NCBI GenBank assembly: GCA_900316845.1
Contig: ONEG01000003.1
Location: 52,814-116,813, forward strand
Direction of reading: 5' to 3'
DNA length: 64,000 nucleotides
Source: an uncultured Bacteroidales bacterium
GTDB lineage: Bacteria > Bacteroidota > Bacteroidia > Bacteroidales > Paludibacteraceae
The notes under the pieces are model-generated. The model had not been told where the DNA came from, ran no database searches, and worked only from the letters and a program-made list of their open reading frames with translations. A program made the translations under genes and the position numbers. Of the stretch, positions 43,542-52,991 are shown in pieces. How positions within the stretch are numbered: position 1 is the stretch's first letter; each line of letters starts with the position of its first letter.

Positions 43542-45098
43542 ATGAAAAAAATCTTTACAACTCTTTTTGCCGGGCTGATGATCTCGGCGCAAGTAATGGC
43601 AGTATCTATCATGGATGTCTGCGGTAAGTATGACGGCACTCTGTTGCTCGATTCAGAAGAATATCCGGGCAGCGAAGTGTACCTTCTTCCGGGTGTGACG
43701 GACAACACCCTCACATTTGTTCTGCCGGACTTTAAATACAACGGTGTAAGTCTGGGAAGCATTGTTCTGCCGAATATCACGATGTCGGAGGATGGCAAGT
43801 TCTCGATTGAGGAGACTACTCTCTATCTGCAAGTTTTGCTGGAGCTGCGTGCGACTATCAATATTTTGGCTTCCTATGAGGAAGGTGGTAAGACGTACAC
43901 ATCGCAGGCTACGGAGAGTGAAGCAGGTATTGTATTGCAGATTGCGGAGCCTACAACCCTTCCGGAACCGATTATCGTTTGTTTCGCAGGAGATGCTGTT
44001 CGCTCGAACAACTATGCTCTGCCGAACGGTGGTTTCGAGGGTGCTTGGACCAATAACGAGCCGCAAGGCTGGCATTCGTTTGTTTCGGCTACCGGAGATT
44101 TAGCTATTATGGTACAAGGCAATACAGACCAATTTGTTCAATCTAACCAAGTTCGTCCGGGTTCCAATGGCGCTCATAGTGCACTCTTGTCGTCAAAGAC
44201 AATGCTTAAAAAAATTAACGCAAATGGCAACTGCACCAATGGTCGTATCAATGCCGGTTCTGCTACTGCAGCCGATGCAGAGAAAAACTATAACTTCTCC
44301 GATCCCGCCAACGAAGGCTTCAACACTCCGTTCCAAGGTCGTCCGGACTCCATCGTTTTCTGGGCTAAGTATATCCCCGGTGACCGCGATGCAGCAAATG
44401 AAGCGAATCAAGCACGTATGAGTACGATTATTACCACCAACGCCCGCTACCAAGATCCGGAGACCGCTGACTACTCGGAGATCAAAATAGCTCAAGCAGC
44501 GATTAACTATTCGGCTACGGCTTCTCTTGGCTGGCAACGTATCTCCGTGCCGTTCAGCTATGTAACCGAGAATTCCGACAAAGAGCCGGCTTATATCCTC
44601 ACGACCTTCACGACCAACAAACTGCAAGGTGGCGGTACCGGAACAAGTGAACATCCGGATTCCGTCCTTCTGGACGATGTAGAGTTGATCTATAACAACC
44701 ATCTTCTCTCTCTTACCCGCGGCGATGAGGCTATCACTTTTGATGGTGTGTCCTATAAGATTAACGAGACCTACTGCGACTCCTGCGGTATTTTTGAAGG
44801 TGTTGAAGATGGTGTTTCAGCAGAGTCGTTCTTCGCTTATGATGCACTTCATAAATGCGTCTTCGTTTATGTAGTGGCTGATGATTATGCACAATTCGGC
44901 AAATATAATGTTTACCGTATTGACTTCACCGATACGAATGCCGAGGGTACTTCGCTTGATCCGAAGGAGCCTGAGATACAGGGCATCGAGGAAACTATTA
45001 CTCACGAAGCGCGCTTCGAGAAAGTGCTGATCAACGGTCAGCTTTTCATCCGCTCCAACGATGCGTGGTATAACGCATCCGGCGTGCGCGTTAAATAA
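43542..45098 (+). CDS. secreted calycin-like/PCMD protein, short paralogue
   Basis: A 518-residue paralogue of the previous protein: signal peptide (1-21), calycin-like domain (about 22-150, DVCGKYDGTLLLDSEEYPG), PCMD-like domain (about 165-385, with NGGFEGAWTNNEPQGWHSF, NCTNGRINAGSATAADA and SVLLDDVELIYNN), linker domain (385-465), and the tail KVLINGQLFIRSND...YNASGVRVK. It lacks the GCDSVY repeats entirely. It lies 12 bases after the longer paralogue and 8 before the giant protein, in one transcript with the TonB receptor. Confidence 0.75.
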   Translation: MKKIFTTLFAGLMISAQVMAVSIMDVCGKYDGTLLLDSEEYPGSEVYLLPGVTDNTLTFVLPDFKYNGVSLGSIVLPNITMSEDGKFSIEETTLYLQVLLELRATINILASYEEGGKTYTSQATESEAGIVLQIAEPTTLPEPIIVCFAGDAVRSNNYALPNGGFEGAWTNNEPQGWHSFVSATGDLAIMVQGNTDQFVQSNQVRPGSNGAHSALLSSKTMLKKINANGNCTNGRINAGSATAADAEKNYNFSDPANEGFNTPFQGRPDSIVFWAKYIPGDRDAANEANQARMSTIITTNARYQDPETADYSEIKIAQAAINYSATASLGWQRISVPFSYVTENSDKEPAYILTTFTTNKLQGGGTGTSEHPDSVLLDDVELIYNNHLLSLTRGDEAITFDGVSYKINETYCDSCGIFEGVEDGVSAESFFAYDALHKCVFVYVVADDYAQFGKYNVYRIDFTDTNAEGTSLDPKEPEIQGIEETITHEARFEKVLINGQLFIRSNDAWYNASGVRVK

Positions 45099-45106
45099 AT
45101 CATCGT

Positions 45107-48100
45107 ATGAAAACAAACTTATTTTCTAAGTTTATCGTCATGCTCACCGCTCTTGTAGCGATGGGCATGAGCGGTAATGTATGGGCAGGACAAGCTTACG
45201 TCTATGCTTATTCCTCTCCGCAACAGGGAGGATACGTTTATGTAGGGACCGAAGTGGGGGCTCCGAGTTCATTCTCTAAAACAAAGGATGATGCTACCAT
45301 TGGGGGATTCATGTCCAGTGGTGATAAGACTTTCTATTTGTATTATCAGGCCAATGATGGTTATAAATTCCAGAACTGGTATAAAACCAATCAATCCAAC
45401 TATGATAATGCCACGACGGTTACGAATACAAGTGATTTGACGGCACAGGGTCAGCAGGTTAAACAATCAGCAACAGGTATTGGCGCTCAAAATTCGTATT
45501 ATGCAGCTGTATTCACTCCAATAACCTATACAATGATCTTTCATGGAAATGGAAATACAGCAGGCAGTATGGCTAACCAGACCTACTATTATGATGCTCA
45601 GCAGGCTCTTCGTAGTAATGCTTTTGTGAATAGTTACACAATCCAATACGATGCTAACGAAGGAACTTGTGCTCAGACGGAGGAAACCTGTGCTTATACT
45701 TTTCTTGGATGGGCAGGAACAGCAAATGGTGAGGTTATTTATTCTGATGGGCAAGTGCTGAAAAATCTCACTACCGTTGAAGGGACCCAGTATGATCTAT
45801 ATGCTATCTGGCAACCGCAAACAATTACTCTTCCGGAACCTACTCGCGAAGGTTTCTTATTTGATGGTTGGTACGTTGGTGAAAATTGGGTAGGAACAGT
45901 AGGTACGGTTATTACTCCGACCGAAGATATGCAACTGACCGCGCATTGGGCAGAGAGACTCACGCCTATCTTTGTACTTGATGATGCTGAAATAGAATTG
46001 GAGCAGACGGCACATCTGATTATGGATAATGTAAGTAATCCCACGATTGAGATTGCTCCTGAAGGAATAGTGTCATTCAATGCAGAAACAGGCGCATTAA
46101 CGGCATTGCAGGTAGGAACAGTAACTATTTCTGCTACTCAGGAAGAGACAGAGACTCTGTCTTACAAGCATGAGGAACTGACACTTACTGTTACCAAGAA
46201 AAATCCGATGCTGATTATTTTGATGGAAGGAGTAGCCCGTACTTCAATGTCTGCTTATCAGGGATCAACGGTAAGCGTAGAGATTGAAAACTCTTCAGAT
46301 GCAGAAGTTGTCGTGTCTAATGTCAGCGGTGCTCAATATGCGTCTTATGCGAGCGGAGTGATGACAGCCGGCTCAGTAGGTACTGCCGTATATCGTGCAG
46401 CTGTCGCAGAAACAGATACGTATCAGGCAAAGACTGTAGAATTCAGCCTTACTGTGATCGCAAATAATTCTCACCTTCCGGTAAATGATCAATCATATAC
46501 TCTCGGTAATGGTTCAGCAACTGACTGGACCCACAAATATGTCACTCTCTCTTTCCAAGGAGTACCTGATAAGTTGTCTTTTAACTATGCTTATATATAT
46601 CAAGTAGAAGGTAATATTGGTAATCCGACATTAAATTTTGATCAATTGGATGGGGCTGCACAAGCGGTATTATCATTAGGCGGTTATAGTGATGCTCGTA
46701 AGGGAGTGGGTAACACTCACATGCTTTATGTTGAAGAAAGCGCAGATGGTAATACATGGACGACTATCTGGACAAATGACGATGCTTCTAATATGGATAC
46801 TCATGCTTCTGGTGATATTCAACTCTCCAGAGCAACGCGCCATTTGCGTTTCCACCACTCTTGTAACTTCTCGAATTCCTATTCGAATATAAAAGTTACA
46901 GAACTCAAGTATGTAGAAGATCCTGTACCCGCATCCATAGACTTTGGTACTGCGGTGATTAATACGGGTGAGGTAACCAAGACCTCTCTCATCAACTGGT
47001 GTAATATTTCAACACTGAATGTAACTTGCTCTAACCCTCGTTTTACTGTTACTCCGACTTCCTTTGGTAATTTCGATACATACGGATCTCAGACCCTGAC
47101 GATAAGTTACACCCATACTGGCGAAACGGGTCTTAATGAAGGCGATATTATTATTACCAATGGTGTGGATACCAAGACAATTCATGTATCTGCAACTACT
47201 TCCAAGCGTCAGCAGACCATTGAGTGGAATGCAGACCTGGCGGCAACCGGCTTTGCGATGAATACGGGTGAGCAGTACCCCGATGCATTGATTCCTGCAG
47301 TAGCTACGGCTACCAATGGAGAGCGTGTAACTTTCACTTCCGACAACCCTGAGGTGATTGAGGTCATCGCGGATACTGCTTTATTGGCTAAGGCGGTTGG
47401 TACGGTAAATATCACCGCTTATCAGGCAGGTGATAACGAGTACGACGAGGTTTCCGATACGAAGCAGTTCGTAGTGACCGAGTTGCTTAAACAGATGATT
47501 ACTTGGGAGCAGAGTTTCTTAGGTCTGTTGACGACCTCGGAGCCTGTTGCTTTGACCGCGACAGCTACCAGCGGCGGCGAGATTGTATATAGTTCTGCTG
47601 ATGAGAATGTCGTAACGATCGTTAATGGCGTGCTCTCTGTAGTAGGTGAAGGTGAGACATATATCACTGCATCGCAAGCCGGAGGCGAGATCGACGGTCA
47701 CGAGTATCTGCCGGTAGAGTTGCGCAATTACGTTATTGTGCGTAACCCGGCTTCGCAGTGCAACGGCATGGCTCTCGTTCAAGCATCTTTGACGCTTAAT
47801 GGAAGCAAAAAGGAACAGGTCTATGATCTTTCCGGTATTCCCGCTGTGCTGACCTTTAACGCTCGTCACGGGGAGAAAAGTAGTAGTACGTGGGGTAGTG
47901 CGACCTATTCTGCTTTCATCGTCGAGCAATATATCTATCAAGACGGTTTATGGGATTGGCACGAGGTATATAATAATGTTGTTGGAACGAGCGATACGCC
48001 GTCCGGTAATATTACGCTGGATGAGTCTGCTACCAGACTGCGTTTACGCACGTTGGAGACAGGAACAGACCACACCATTTCGGATATCCGTGTCAGCCGT

Positions 48101-50296
48101 GCTAAGTTCCTCCGTGCTGATTTGGCAGAGATTAACGATAATGCGGAGTTCAACGCTACGTGGACAAAGAAGATTACTGTTTCTCATTCCAATATCGACC
48201 TCATGACTCTCTCTACTACGCAGGGATTGTTCACGCTGAGCCAGGCTACTCTCGGCGAGGGTTGTGATGATTTCAGTGACGATGAGTTTATCGTCAGCTT
48301 CACTCCGCATGAGAAGAATGTAGATTTCTATGACACCATCGTTATCACGGATAACAAGGAGAATCCTTCTACGCACCGCATCCCGGTACATATCTTCACA
48401 ACCGGTCTCAACCAGATTATCAATGACTTTGAGTTGCCGGCATCGTGCCTGACGACTGATGTGTTGGAGCCTTTCCATGCCACGGCTACGAGCGAATTAG
48501 AGGTAGCTTATCTGTCTTCCGACAGCGCTATCGCCTATGTGGATGAGAACAAGCAACTGATTATCCTTACTGCCGGTACGGTTTCCATCACCGCCTATCA
48601 GGCCGGTGACAACCGTTATGAAGCGGCTTCGGATGCCAAGAAAATAGAGATTCAACTGACACCGACCACAATTATTGAAGATCCGCAAGCTACGGAGATC
48701 GCTGCCGGTCAGGCGCTCTCTGTGTCTAAACTCTCAGGCGGAGAGGCTTCTGTAGATGGTTCGTTCGCATGGCAGACGCCGGAGGTCATTCCGGAGGCTG
48801 GCGAGCAAACTTATACCGTCATCTTCACGCCGGCTAACCCGGCTATCTATGCCTCGGCTTCGACCGAAGTAACGGTGCATGTAGAGAACGGTCAAATAGC
48901 TCAGACCATCATTTGGGATGACATCTTCCCGGAGTTGTTCTACTACGGTATGAGCTTCGAGATGACGGCTACCGCTTCGTCGGAGCTGCAGGTAGTGTAC
49001 ACCTCTTCCGATGAGTCTATCGCCCGAGTAGAGGGCACGACGCTCATCCCTGTATCTGCCGGCACGGTAACTATCACAGCAACGCAGGCGGGCAACGAGT
49101 TCTATTTAGCTGCAGAGCCGGTAGAGAAACAAGTAGTCGTTTCTCCTATACCTACCACCTACGGTGAGTATAGTGCTTCTTTCTGCGACGGGGACTCGGT
49201 GGAGTTCTCCGGCAAGTGGTACACGGCTGCTACTGAGGAGGAGGTTACGGTATCGGAGAAGAATATCTACGGCGGTGACTCCGTCGTTACCTTCACGGCT
49301 ACCGTTCTGCCACGTCATTTCTTCGCTGAGGACACCACCATCAATATGGATGAGCCGCTCGTATGGCGAGAGAAGGAATACGGTCTCTTGACTCCGGGTG
49401 CGTACACCTTGTATGACTCGCTCAAGAATATCGACGGTTGCGACTCCGTCTATGCGCTGCAGCTGACTGTGAACGCTATTCCTTATCTCATCCAAGAGGT
49501 CGCTACGGCTTGCCAGAACGAAGAGGGCGAGTGGCGTCTGAAGACGCTGCCTACCCATGAGGCAGGTGCCATCATCCTCTATGACTCGCTGCAATCGCAG
49601 TACGGTACGGACTCCGTTTATGAGTTGACCCTCACTGTTTATCCTTCCTATGCGTTCGAGGACGAAGCGCAGACTATCTACGTAGGTCAACCGGGCGTAT
49701 GGCGTGAGATCGACCTCAGCCTGATACCTGTAGGCGATACGATCCTGACAAAGGTCTATACTACCGTTACGGAATGTGACTCCGTCTATACGATGCATCT
49801 CACCGTGAACGAAGCACCGGCTACTTATGGTGTCGATTCGATCTACATCTGCGGCAGAGGAGAAGTTGCTTTCTATGACAACGTAGAGTACTCCAAACCG
49901 AGCAAAACGCCGCTGACGGTGACATTAAGCACCCCGAATCAGTTCGGCGGAGACTCCATCGTCGAGTTATGGGTACTTGCTTCCAATAAGTATGAGATGA
50001 GTTTCAGTAAGACCATCACCGCAGGAGCCGAAGAAGCATGGCAGGATATCGACCTCAGTCTTATCCCCGCGGGTGACACGACGCTGACGGTGATCTATCC
50101 GACGATCCATGGTTGTGACTCGACGCTTATCCTCAACCTGACGGTACTCAGCCCAGTTACAACGGGAATTAATACAATTCAGGAAAATACTCGCTCGGCG
50201 GAGAAATTCTTCCTCAACGGGCAACTCTATATTCGCAAGGACGAGCGGTTATACACCCCGCAAGGAGCCTTGATCGAAACGAAGAAAGAGGACTAA
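45107..50296 (+). CDS. giant secreted repeat protein (InlB_B, BIG2-like, GCDSVY repeats)
   Basis: 1729 residues. Signal peptide (1-27). An N-terminal domain of about 115 residues is followed by Listeria-Bacteroides InlB_B-type repeats (about 145-285, with DANEGTC, FLGWAGTANG, FDGWYVGENW, LTAHWAE). Several BIG2-like and related sandwiches then contain ITAYQAGDN, ITASQAGGE and ITATQAGNE. Two discoidin-like blocks (about 465-605 and 885-1005) contain YVEESADGNTWTTIW and FIVEQYIYQDGLWDW. The last 380 residues are GCDSVY-type repeats as in the 40743 gene, and the tail is FFLNGQLYIRKDE...YTPQGAL. Composition is more AT-rich in the first half. Likely a surface-exposed adhesin or scaffold acting with the TonB receptor; no catalytic motif seen. 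Confidence 0.8.
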   Translation: MKTNLFSKFIVMLTALVAMGMSGNVWAGQAYVYAYSSPQQGGYVYVGTEVGAPSSFSKTKDDATIGGFMSSGDKTFYLYYQANDGYKFQNWYKTNQSNYDNATTVTNTSDLTAQGQQVKQSATGIGAQNSYYAAVFTPITYTMIFHGNGNTAGSMANQTYYYDAQQALRSNAFVNSYTIQYDANEGTCAQTEETCAYTFLGWAGTANGEVIYSDGQVLKNLTTVEGTQYDLYAIWQPQTITLPEPTREGFLFDGWYVGENWVGTVGTVITPTEDMQLTAHWAERLTPIFVLDDAEIELEQTAHLIMDNVSNPTIEIAPEGIVSFNAETGALTALQVGTVTISATQEETETLSYKHEELTLTVTKKNPMLIILMEGVARTSMSAYQGSTVSVEIENSSDAEVVVSNVSGAQYASYASGVMTAGSVGTAVYRAAVAETDTYQAKTVEFSLTVIANNSHLPVNDQSYTLGNGSATDWTHKYVTLSFQGVPDKLSFNYAYIYQVEGNIGNPTLNFDQLDGAAQAVLSLGGYSDARKGVGNTHMLYVEESADGNTWTTIWTNDDASNMDTHASGDIQLSRATRHLRFHHSCNFSNSYSNIKVTELKYVEDPVPASIDFGTAVINTGEVTKTSLINWCNISTLNVTCSNPRFTVTPTSFGNFDTYGSQTLTISYTHTGETGLNEGDIIITNGVDTKTIHVSATTSKRQQTIEWNADLAATGFAMNTGEQYPDALIPAVATATNGERVTFTSDNPEVIEVIADTALLAKAVGTVNITAYQAGDNEYDEVSDTKQFVVTELLKQMITWEQSFLGLLTTSEPVALTATATSGGEIVYSSADENVVTIVNGVLSVVGEGETYITASQAGGEIDGHEYLPVELRNYVIVRNPASQCNGMALVQASLTLNGSKKEQVYDLSGIPAVLTFNARHGEKSSSTWGSATYSAFIVEQYIYQDGLWDWHEVYNNVVGTSDTPSGNITLDESATRLRLRTLETGTDHTISDIRVSRAKFLRADLAEINDNAEFNATWTKKITVSHSNIDLMTLSTTQGLFTLSQATLGEGCDDFSDDEFIVSFTPHEKNVDFYDTIVITDNKENPSTHRIPVHIFTTGLNQIINDFELPASCLTTDVLEPFHATATSELEVAYLSSDSAIAYVDENKQLIILTAGTVSITAYQAGDNRYEAASDAKKIEIQLTPTTIIEDPQATEIAAGQALSVSKLSGGEASVDGSFAWQTPEVIPEAGEQTYTVIFTPANPAIYASASTEVTVHVENGQIAQTIIWDDIFPELFYYGMSFEMTATASSELQVVYTSSDESIARVEGTTLIPVSAGTVTITATQAGNEFYLAAEPVEKQVVVSPIPTTYGEYSASFCDGDSVEFSGKWYTAATEEEVTVSEKNIYGGDSVVTFTATVLPRHFFAEDTTINMDEPLVWREKEYGLLTPGAYTLYDSLKNIDGCDSVYALQLTVNAIPYLIQEVATACQNEEGEWRLKTLPTHEAGAIILYDSLQSQYGTDSVYELTLTVYPSYAFEDEAQTIYVGQPGVWREIDLSLIPVGDTILTKVYTTVTECDSVYTMHLTVNEAPATYGVDSIYICGRGEVAFYDNVEYSKPSKTPLTVTLSTPNQFGGDSIVELWVLASNKYEMSFSKTITAGAEEAWQDIDLSLIPAGDTTLTVIYPTIHGCDSTLILNLTVLSPVTTGINTIQENTRSAEKFFLNGQLYIRKDERLYTPQGALIETKKED

Positions 50297-50303
50297 ACAA
50301 AAG

Positions 50304-50337
50304 AGAAGCGGCCATCAAAACGGTCGCTTCTTTTTTT
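50304..50337 (+). terminator. intrinsic terminator of the TonB receptor locus
   Basis: AGAAGCGGCC / GGTCGCTTCT ten-pair stem (one G-U), loop ATCAAAAC, then TTTTTTT, 8 bases after the giant gene. Confidence 0.9.
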
Positions 50338-50359
50338 ATGCCTTGCGCAAAAACCTTGG

Positions 50360-50968
50360 TTATGCCTTGCGCTCTACTATCTCGTCGAGGAATCCGAGTT
50401 GGATGGCTTCGTCTGCCTTCATCCATTTGTCACGGTCGCAGAGCGTCTCGATCTGATCAATCGTCTGACCGCTGTTCTCCGCCAGCACCTTATACAGGTC
50501 CTGCTTGAGGTTCTCCATCTCTTTGAGGTGGATGGCCTGGTCCTTGAAGGTCGAGTAGCCGATGCCGGAACTGGGCTGGTGGATCATGAACCGAGAGTAG
50601 GGAAGTGCCATACGGTGACCTTTCTCGCCGCTCGAAGCAATCACGGCACCCATGCTGGCTGCCAGACCCAGAACCGTCGTATAGACCGGCGATTTGATAA
50701 ATTTCATCACCGAGATCAACTCCAGACCCGAGTAGCACTCGCCGCCTTGCGAGTTGATGTACAGGTTAATCGGATCGTGGTTCACCGAGTCCAGAAATAG
50801 CAGCTGAGCCACTAACGTGTCCATTGTGTCACCTACTACCTCACCGCTCAAAAACAAGATGCGGTCCATCATCAAACGGCTGAATACATCGAGTTGAGTG
50901 ATGTTCAGCTGTCTTTCTTCAATAATGTAGGGGTTGTATAACCGCCCGTCAATTTTGTTCTCTTTCAT
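50360..50968 (-). CDS. clpP: ATP-dependent Clp protease proteolytic subunit
   Basis: Serine protease subunit that forms the tetradecameric chamber used with ClpX/ClpA, in the cytoplasm. From ATG 50968 it has 202 residues; Ser105 (GLAASMGAV) and His130 (FMIHQPSS) are present and the third residue is probably Asp181. Longer frames upstream only read through the repeat at 50969-51000. The usual neighbours tig and clpX are absent. It follows the aminopeptidase P gene by 35 bases, so it may share its transcript. Confidence 0.96.
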   Translation of the reverse strand: MKENKIDGRLYNPYIIEERQLNITQLDVFSRLMMDRILFLSGEVVGDTMDTLVAQLLFLDSVNHDPINLYINSQGGECYSGLELISVMKFIKSPVYTTVLGLAASMGAVIASSGEKGHRMALPYSRFMIHQPSSGIGYSTFKDQAIHLKEMENLKQDLYKVLAENSGQTIDQIETLCDRDKWMKADEAIQLGFLDEIVERKA

Positions 50969-51002
50969 ATAATTCGTCATTCGTAATTCGTCATTTTTAA
51001 TT
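50969..51002 (-). repeat. AATTCGTCATT word repeat between aminopeptidase P and clpP
   Basis: AATTCGTCATTCGTAATTCGTC-type words fill the 35-base gap. The same words occur in frame inside the neighbouring peptidase gene at 52512-52547. Confidence 0.75.
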
Positions 51003-51003
51003 C

Positions 51004-52851
51004 TCATTCCCCGACCTCCAGTGCCGCGCACTTCCGTGCCAGGAACTTCCGCTCTTCTTCGTTCAGCAGCGGACTAACCTCTTTATAGACGCGTACGTGA
51101 TAAGCGTTCAGCCAATCTATCTCGTCCTCCGTCATCAGGTTCATCTCAATGAGACTCGTGTCGTAGAAACACAGCGTCAGCGTCTCGAACGTCAGCCATT
51201 CGTCTTCCGTCGTCGTCGCTTTCGTCTGTTTGGCAGGAATGACGGTGATCAGGTTCTCCGTGCGGATGCCCCATTGACCGGTGCGGTAGATACCCGGTTC
51301 GTCGGAGATGATATGGCCTACCTCTAACGGGGTGGGGTTGTTATCCGTGCGCACGTTCTGCGGCCCTTCGTGACAGCCTAAGAAATGTCCTACGCCGTGA
51401 CCCGTGCCGTGACCGAAAGTGATGCCGGCTTGCCACATATACTGCTTCGCTAATGCGTCCAACTGGTTGCCTCTGGTGCCACGCGGGAAACGTGCTGTCT
51501 GCAGCGCTATGTGTCCTTTGAGAACGTAGGTGTAGTCGAGTTTCGCCTGTTGCGGGATCCGACCGCCGAGCCATACCGTACGGGTGATGTCCGTCGTGCC
51601 GTCGAGGTACTGACCGCCGCTGTCGAGCAGGAGCATACCTTCTTTCTTTACCTCTGCGCAGTGCTCTTTCGTCGCTGCGTAATGCACAATCGCACCGTTA
51701 CCTTGATAGCCGGCTATCGTGCCGAAGCTCTCCTCCACGAAGTTCTCTCCCATCGCCCGGAACTCATGCAGTTTCTCCATCAGATCCCATTCGGTCCTTG
51801 GCTGTTGGAACGCCTCTTCTTCAAGCCACTTGAAGAATCGTGTGAGTGCGGCTCCGTCCTGGCGCATCGCTATCCGCTCGCCCTCTAACTCCACGGCGTT
51901 CTTCTTCGCCTTGTCAACGAGTATCGGGGATTGAATGTTCTTGGCCTTGGTCCTTGGTCCTTGGTCACTTGGTCCTTTATCTATCGCTTCATACAGCGCC
52001 TCATTGACCTTCGCACCGTCGTAGAAGATAGTGCCTCTCAGCCCGTGGATATACTCGAATACCGCCTCGTATGGCTGTACGTTGATGTTATTGAAATCCA
52101 GGTAGTTCTGTGCAGCGCTGTCGATCTTCTCCGGGTTCACGAACAACGTACATTTGTCTGCCTCTAACACTACATAACTGATTACCACGGGGTTGTACTC
52201 CACGTCGTAGCCGCGGATGTTCAGCAGCCATGCTATCTCGTCTAATGCGCTGACAATCAGCGCATAATCTTTCGACTTTTGACTTTCGACTTTCGACTCC
52301 AAACTCTCGCGCATCCTCGCGAGTTTGCTCTCCACTGTCTCTCCTGCAAAATCCGCAGAGTAAGGATAGAGCTTGTCGCTCGGGATAGCCGGCCTGCCTT
52401 CCGTCCAGATGGGCTTGATCAGATCCACGCTCTTCACGCCGATGCCTGCCTCTGCGAACTTCTCTTTCCATTCCTTGAAGTCATTGACGCTGAACATTTC
52501 GGGGTTTACGCCAATTCGTAATTCGTCATTCGTAATTCGTAATTCTCCACAGAGCCACTCCGCCACGCTCGGACAATCGATATCGCTCTCGCGCATCAAC
52601 TCAATCGTGCTGTCTTTGAGTTCGATACCGGCCTGCAGGTAGTACCGGCTGTCGGTCCATAATAATGCGCGGTCGAGAGTCACGACCATCGTGCCGCTCT
52701 CTCCGTTGAAACCGCTCAACCACTGCATCTCACACCAGTGCGAGGCCATATATTCGCTTGCATGCGGGTCATTGCCCGGTACTACGTATGCGGCTAATCC
52801 TTGCTCATGCATTTGAGCACGCAGCGCCGCTAATCGTTCTTTCACATTCAT
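51004..52851 (-). CDS. pepP: aminopeptidase P (M24) with three repeat-derived inserts
   Basis: Removes N-terminal residues before proline; a cytoplasmic metallopeptidase of 615 residues from ATG 52851, with two creatinase-like N-terminal domains and the C-terminal pita-bread domain. The metal ligands are visible in order: LDSGGQYLDGTTDITR (two Asp), GHGTGHGVG (His), DEPGIYR (Glu) and TENLITV (Glu). Three short polar segments are translations of intergenic-type word repeats: near residues 102-113 (ELRITNDELRI), 183-194 (ESKVESQKSK) and 291-303 (KGPSDQGPRTKAK). All keep the frame and lie in surface loops of the N-terminal domains. The promoter is 52870-52900. Confidence 0.94.
   Translation of the reverse strand: MNVKERLAALRAQMHEQGLAAYVVPGNDPHASEYMASHWCEMQWLSGFNGESGTMVVTLDRALLWTDSRYYLQAGIELKDSTIELMRESDIDCPSVAEWLCGELRITNDELRIGVNPEMFSVNDFKEWKEKFAEAGIGVKSVDLIKPIWTEGRPAIPSDKLYPYSADFAGETVESKLARMRESLESKVESQKSKDYALIVSALDEIAWLLNIRGYDVEYNPVVISYVVLEADKCTLFVNPEKIDSAAQNYLDFNNINVQPYEAVFEYIHGLRGTIFYDGAKVNEALYEAIDKGPSDQGPRTKAKNIQSPILVDKAKKNAVELEGERIAMRQDGAALTRFFKWLEEEAFQQPRTEWDLMEKLHEFRAMGENFVEESFGTIAGYQGNGAIVHYAATKEHCAEVKKEGMLLLDSGGQYLDGTTDITRTVWLGGRIPQQAKLDYTYVLKGHIALQTARFPRGTRGNQLDALAKQYMWQAGITFGHGTGHGVGHFLGCHEGPQNVRTDNNPTPLEVGHIISDEPGIYRTGQWGIRTENLITVIPAKQTKATTTEDEWLTFETLTLCFYDTSLIEMNLMTEDEIDWLNAYHVRVYKEVSPLLNEEERKFLARKCAALEVGE
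51941..51979 (-). repeat. CCTTGGT word repeat inside pepP
   Basis: TTGGTCC words at a seven-base period (GGCCTTGGTCCTTGGTCC and variants). It is read in frame as DKGPSDQGPRTKAK and corresponds to the third insert of the protein. Confidence 0.75.
52270..52303 (-). repeat. CGACTTT word repeat inside pepP
   Basis: TTTCGACT / TTTTGACT words at a period of eight to nine bases, read in frame as ESLESKVESQKSK, the second insert. Confidence 0.75.
52512..52547 (-). repeat. AATTCGTAATTCGTC word repeat inside pepP
   Basis: Four AATTCGT / CATTCGT words at an eight- to nine-base period, read in frame as GELRITNDELRI, the first insert. The same words form the gap before clpP. Confidence 0.8.
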
Positions 52852-52869
52852 AGTCCTAAAATTTTGCTG

Positions 52870-52900
52870 CAAAATTACGAAAATATTTTGATATATGCAA
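52870..52900 (-). promoter_or_regulatory. promoter of pepP
   Basis: Minus strand CTTG with TTG at 52900-52898, 20 bases, TAATTTTG (52877-52870), about 20 bases before ATG 52851. The spacer begins CATATATCAAAA. Confidence 0.78.
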
Positions 52901-52918
52901 GGAAGATGCATTTTTTTT

Positions 52919-52950
52919 CTTGCGTATTTCAAAAAAAAGTTGTACCTTTG
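52919..52950 (+). promoter_or_regulatory. promoter of the 52992 membrane protein
   Basis: CTTG (52919-52922), 20 bases, TACCTTTG (52943-52950), divergent from the pepP promoter. An almost identical sequence with a damaged -7 box (TACTTCGG) occurs about 1 kb downstream, near 53964-53995. Confidence 0.78.
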
Positions 52951-52991
52951 CGGCCGCAAAGGCTTTTGGGCAAATTTAGGAGGATTCAATT

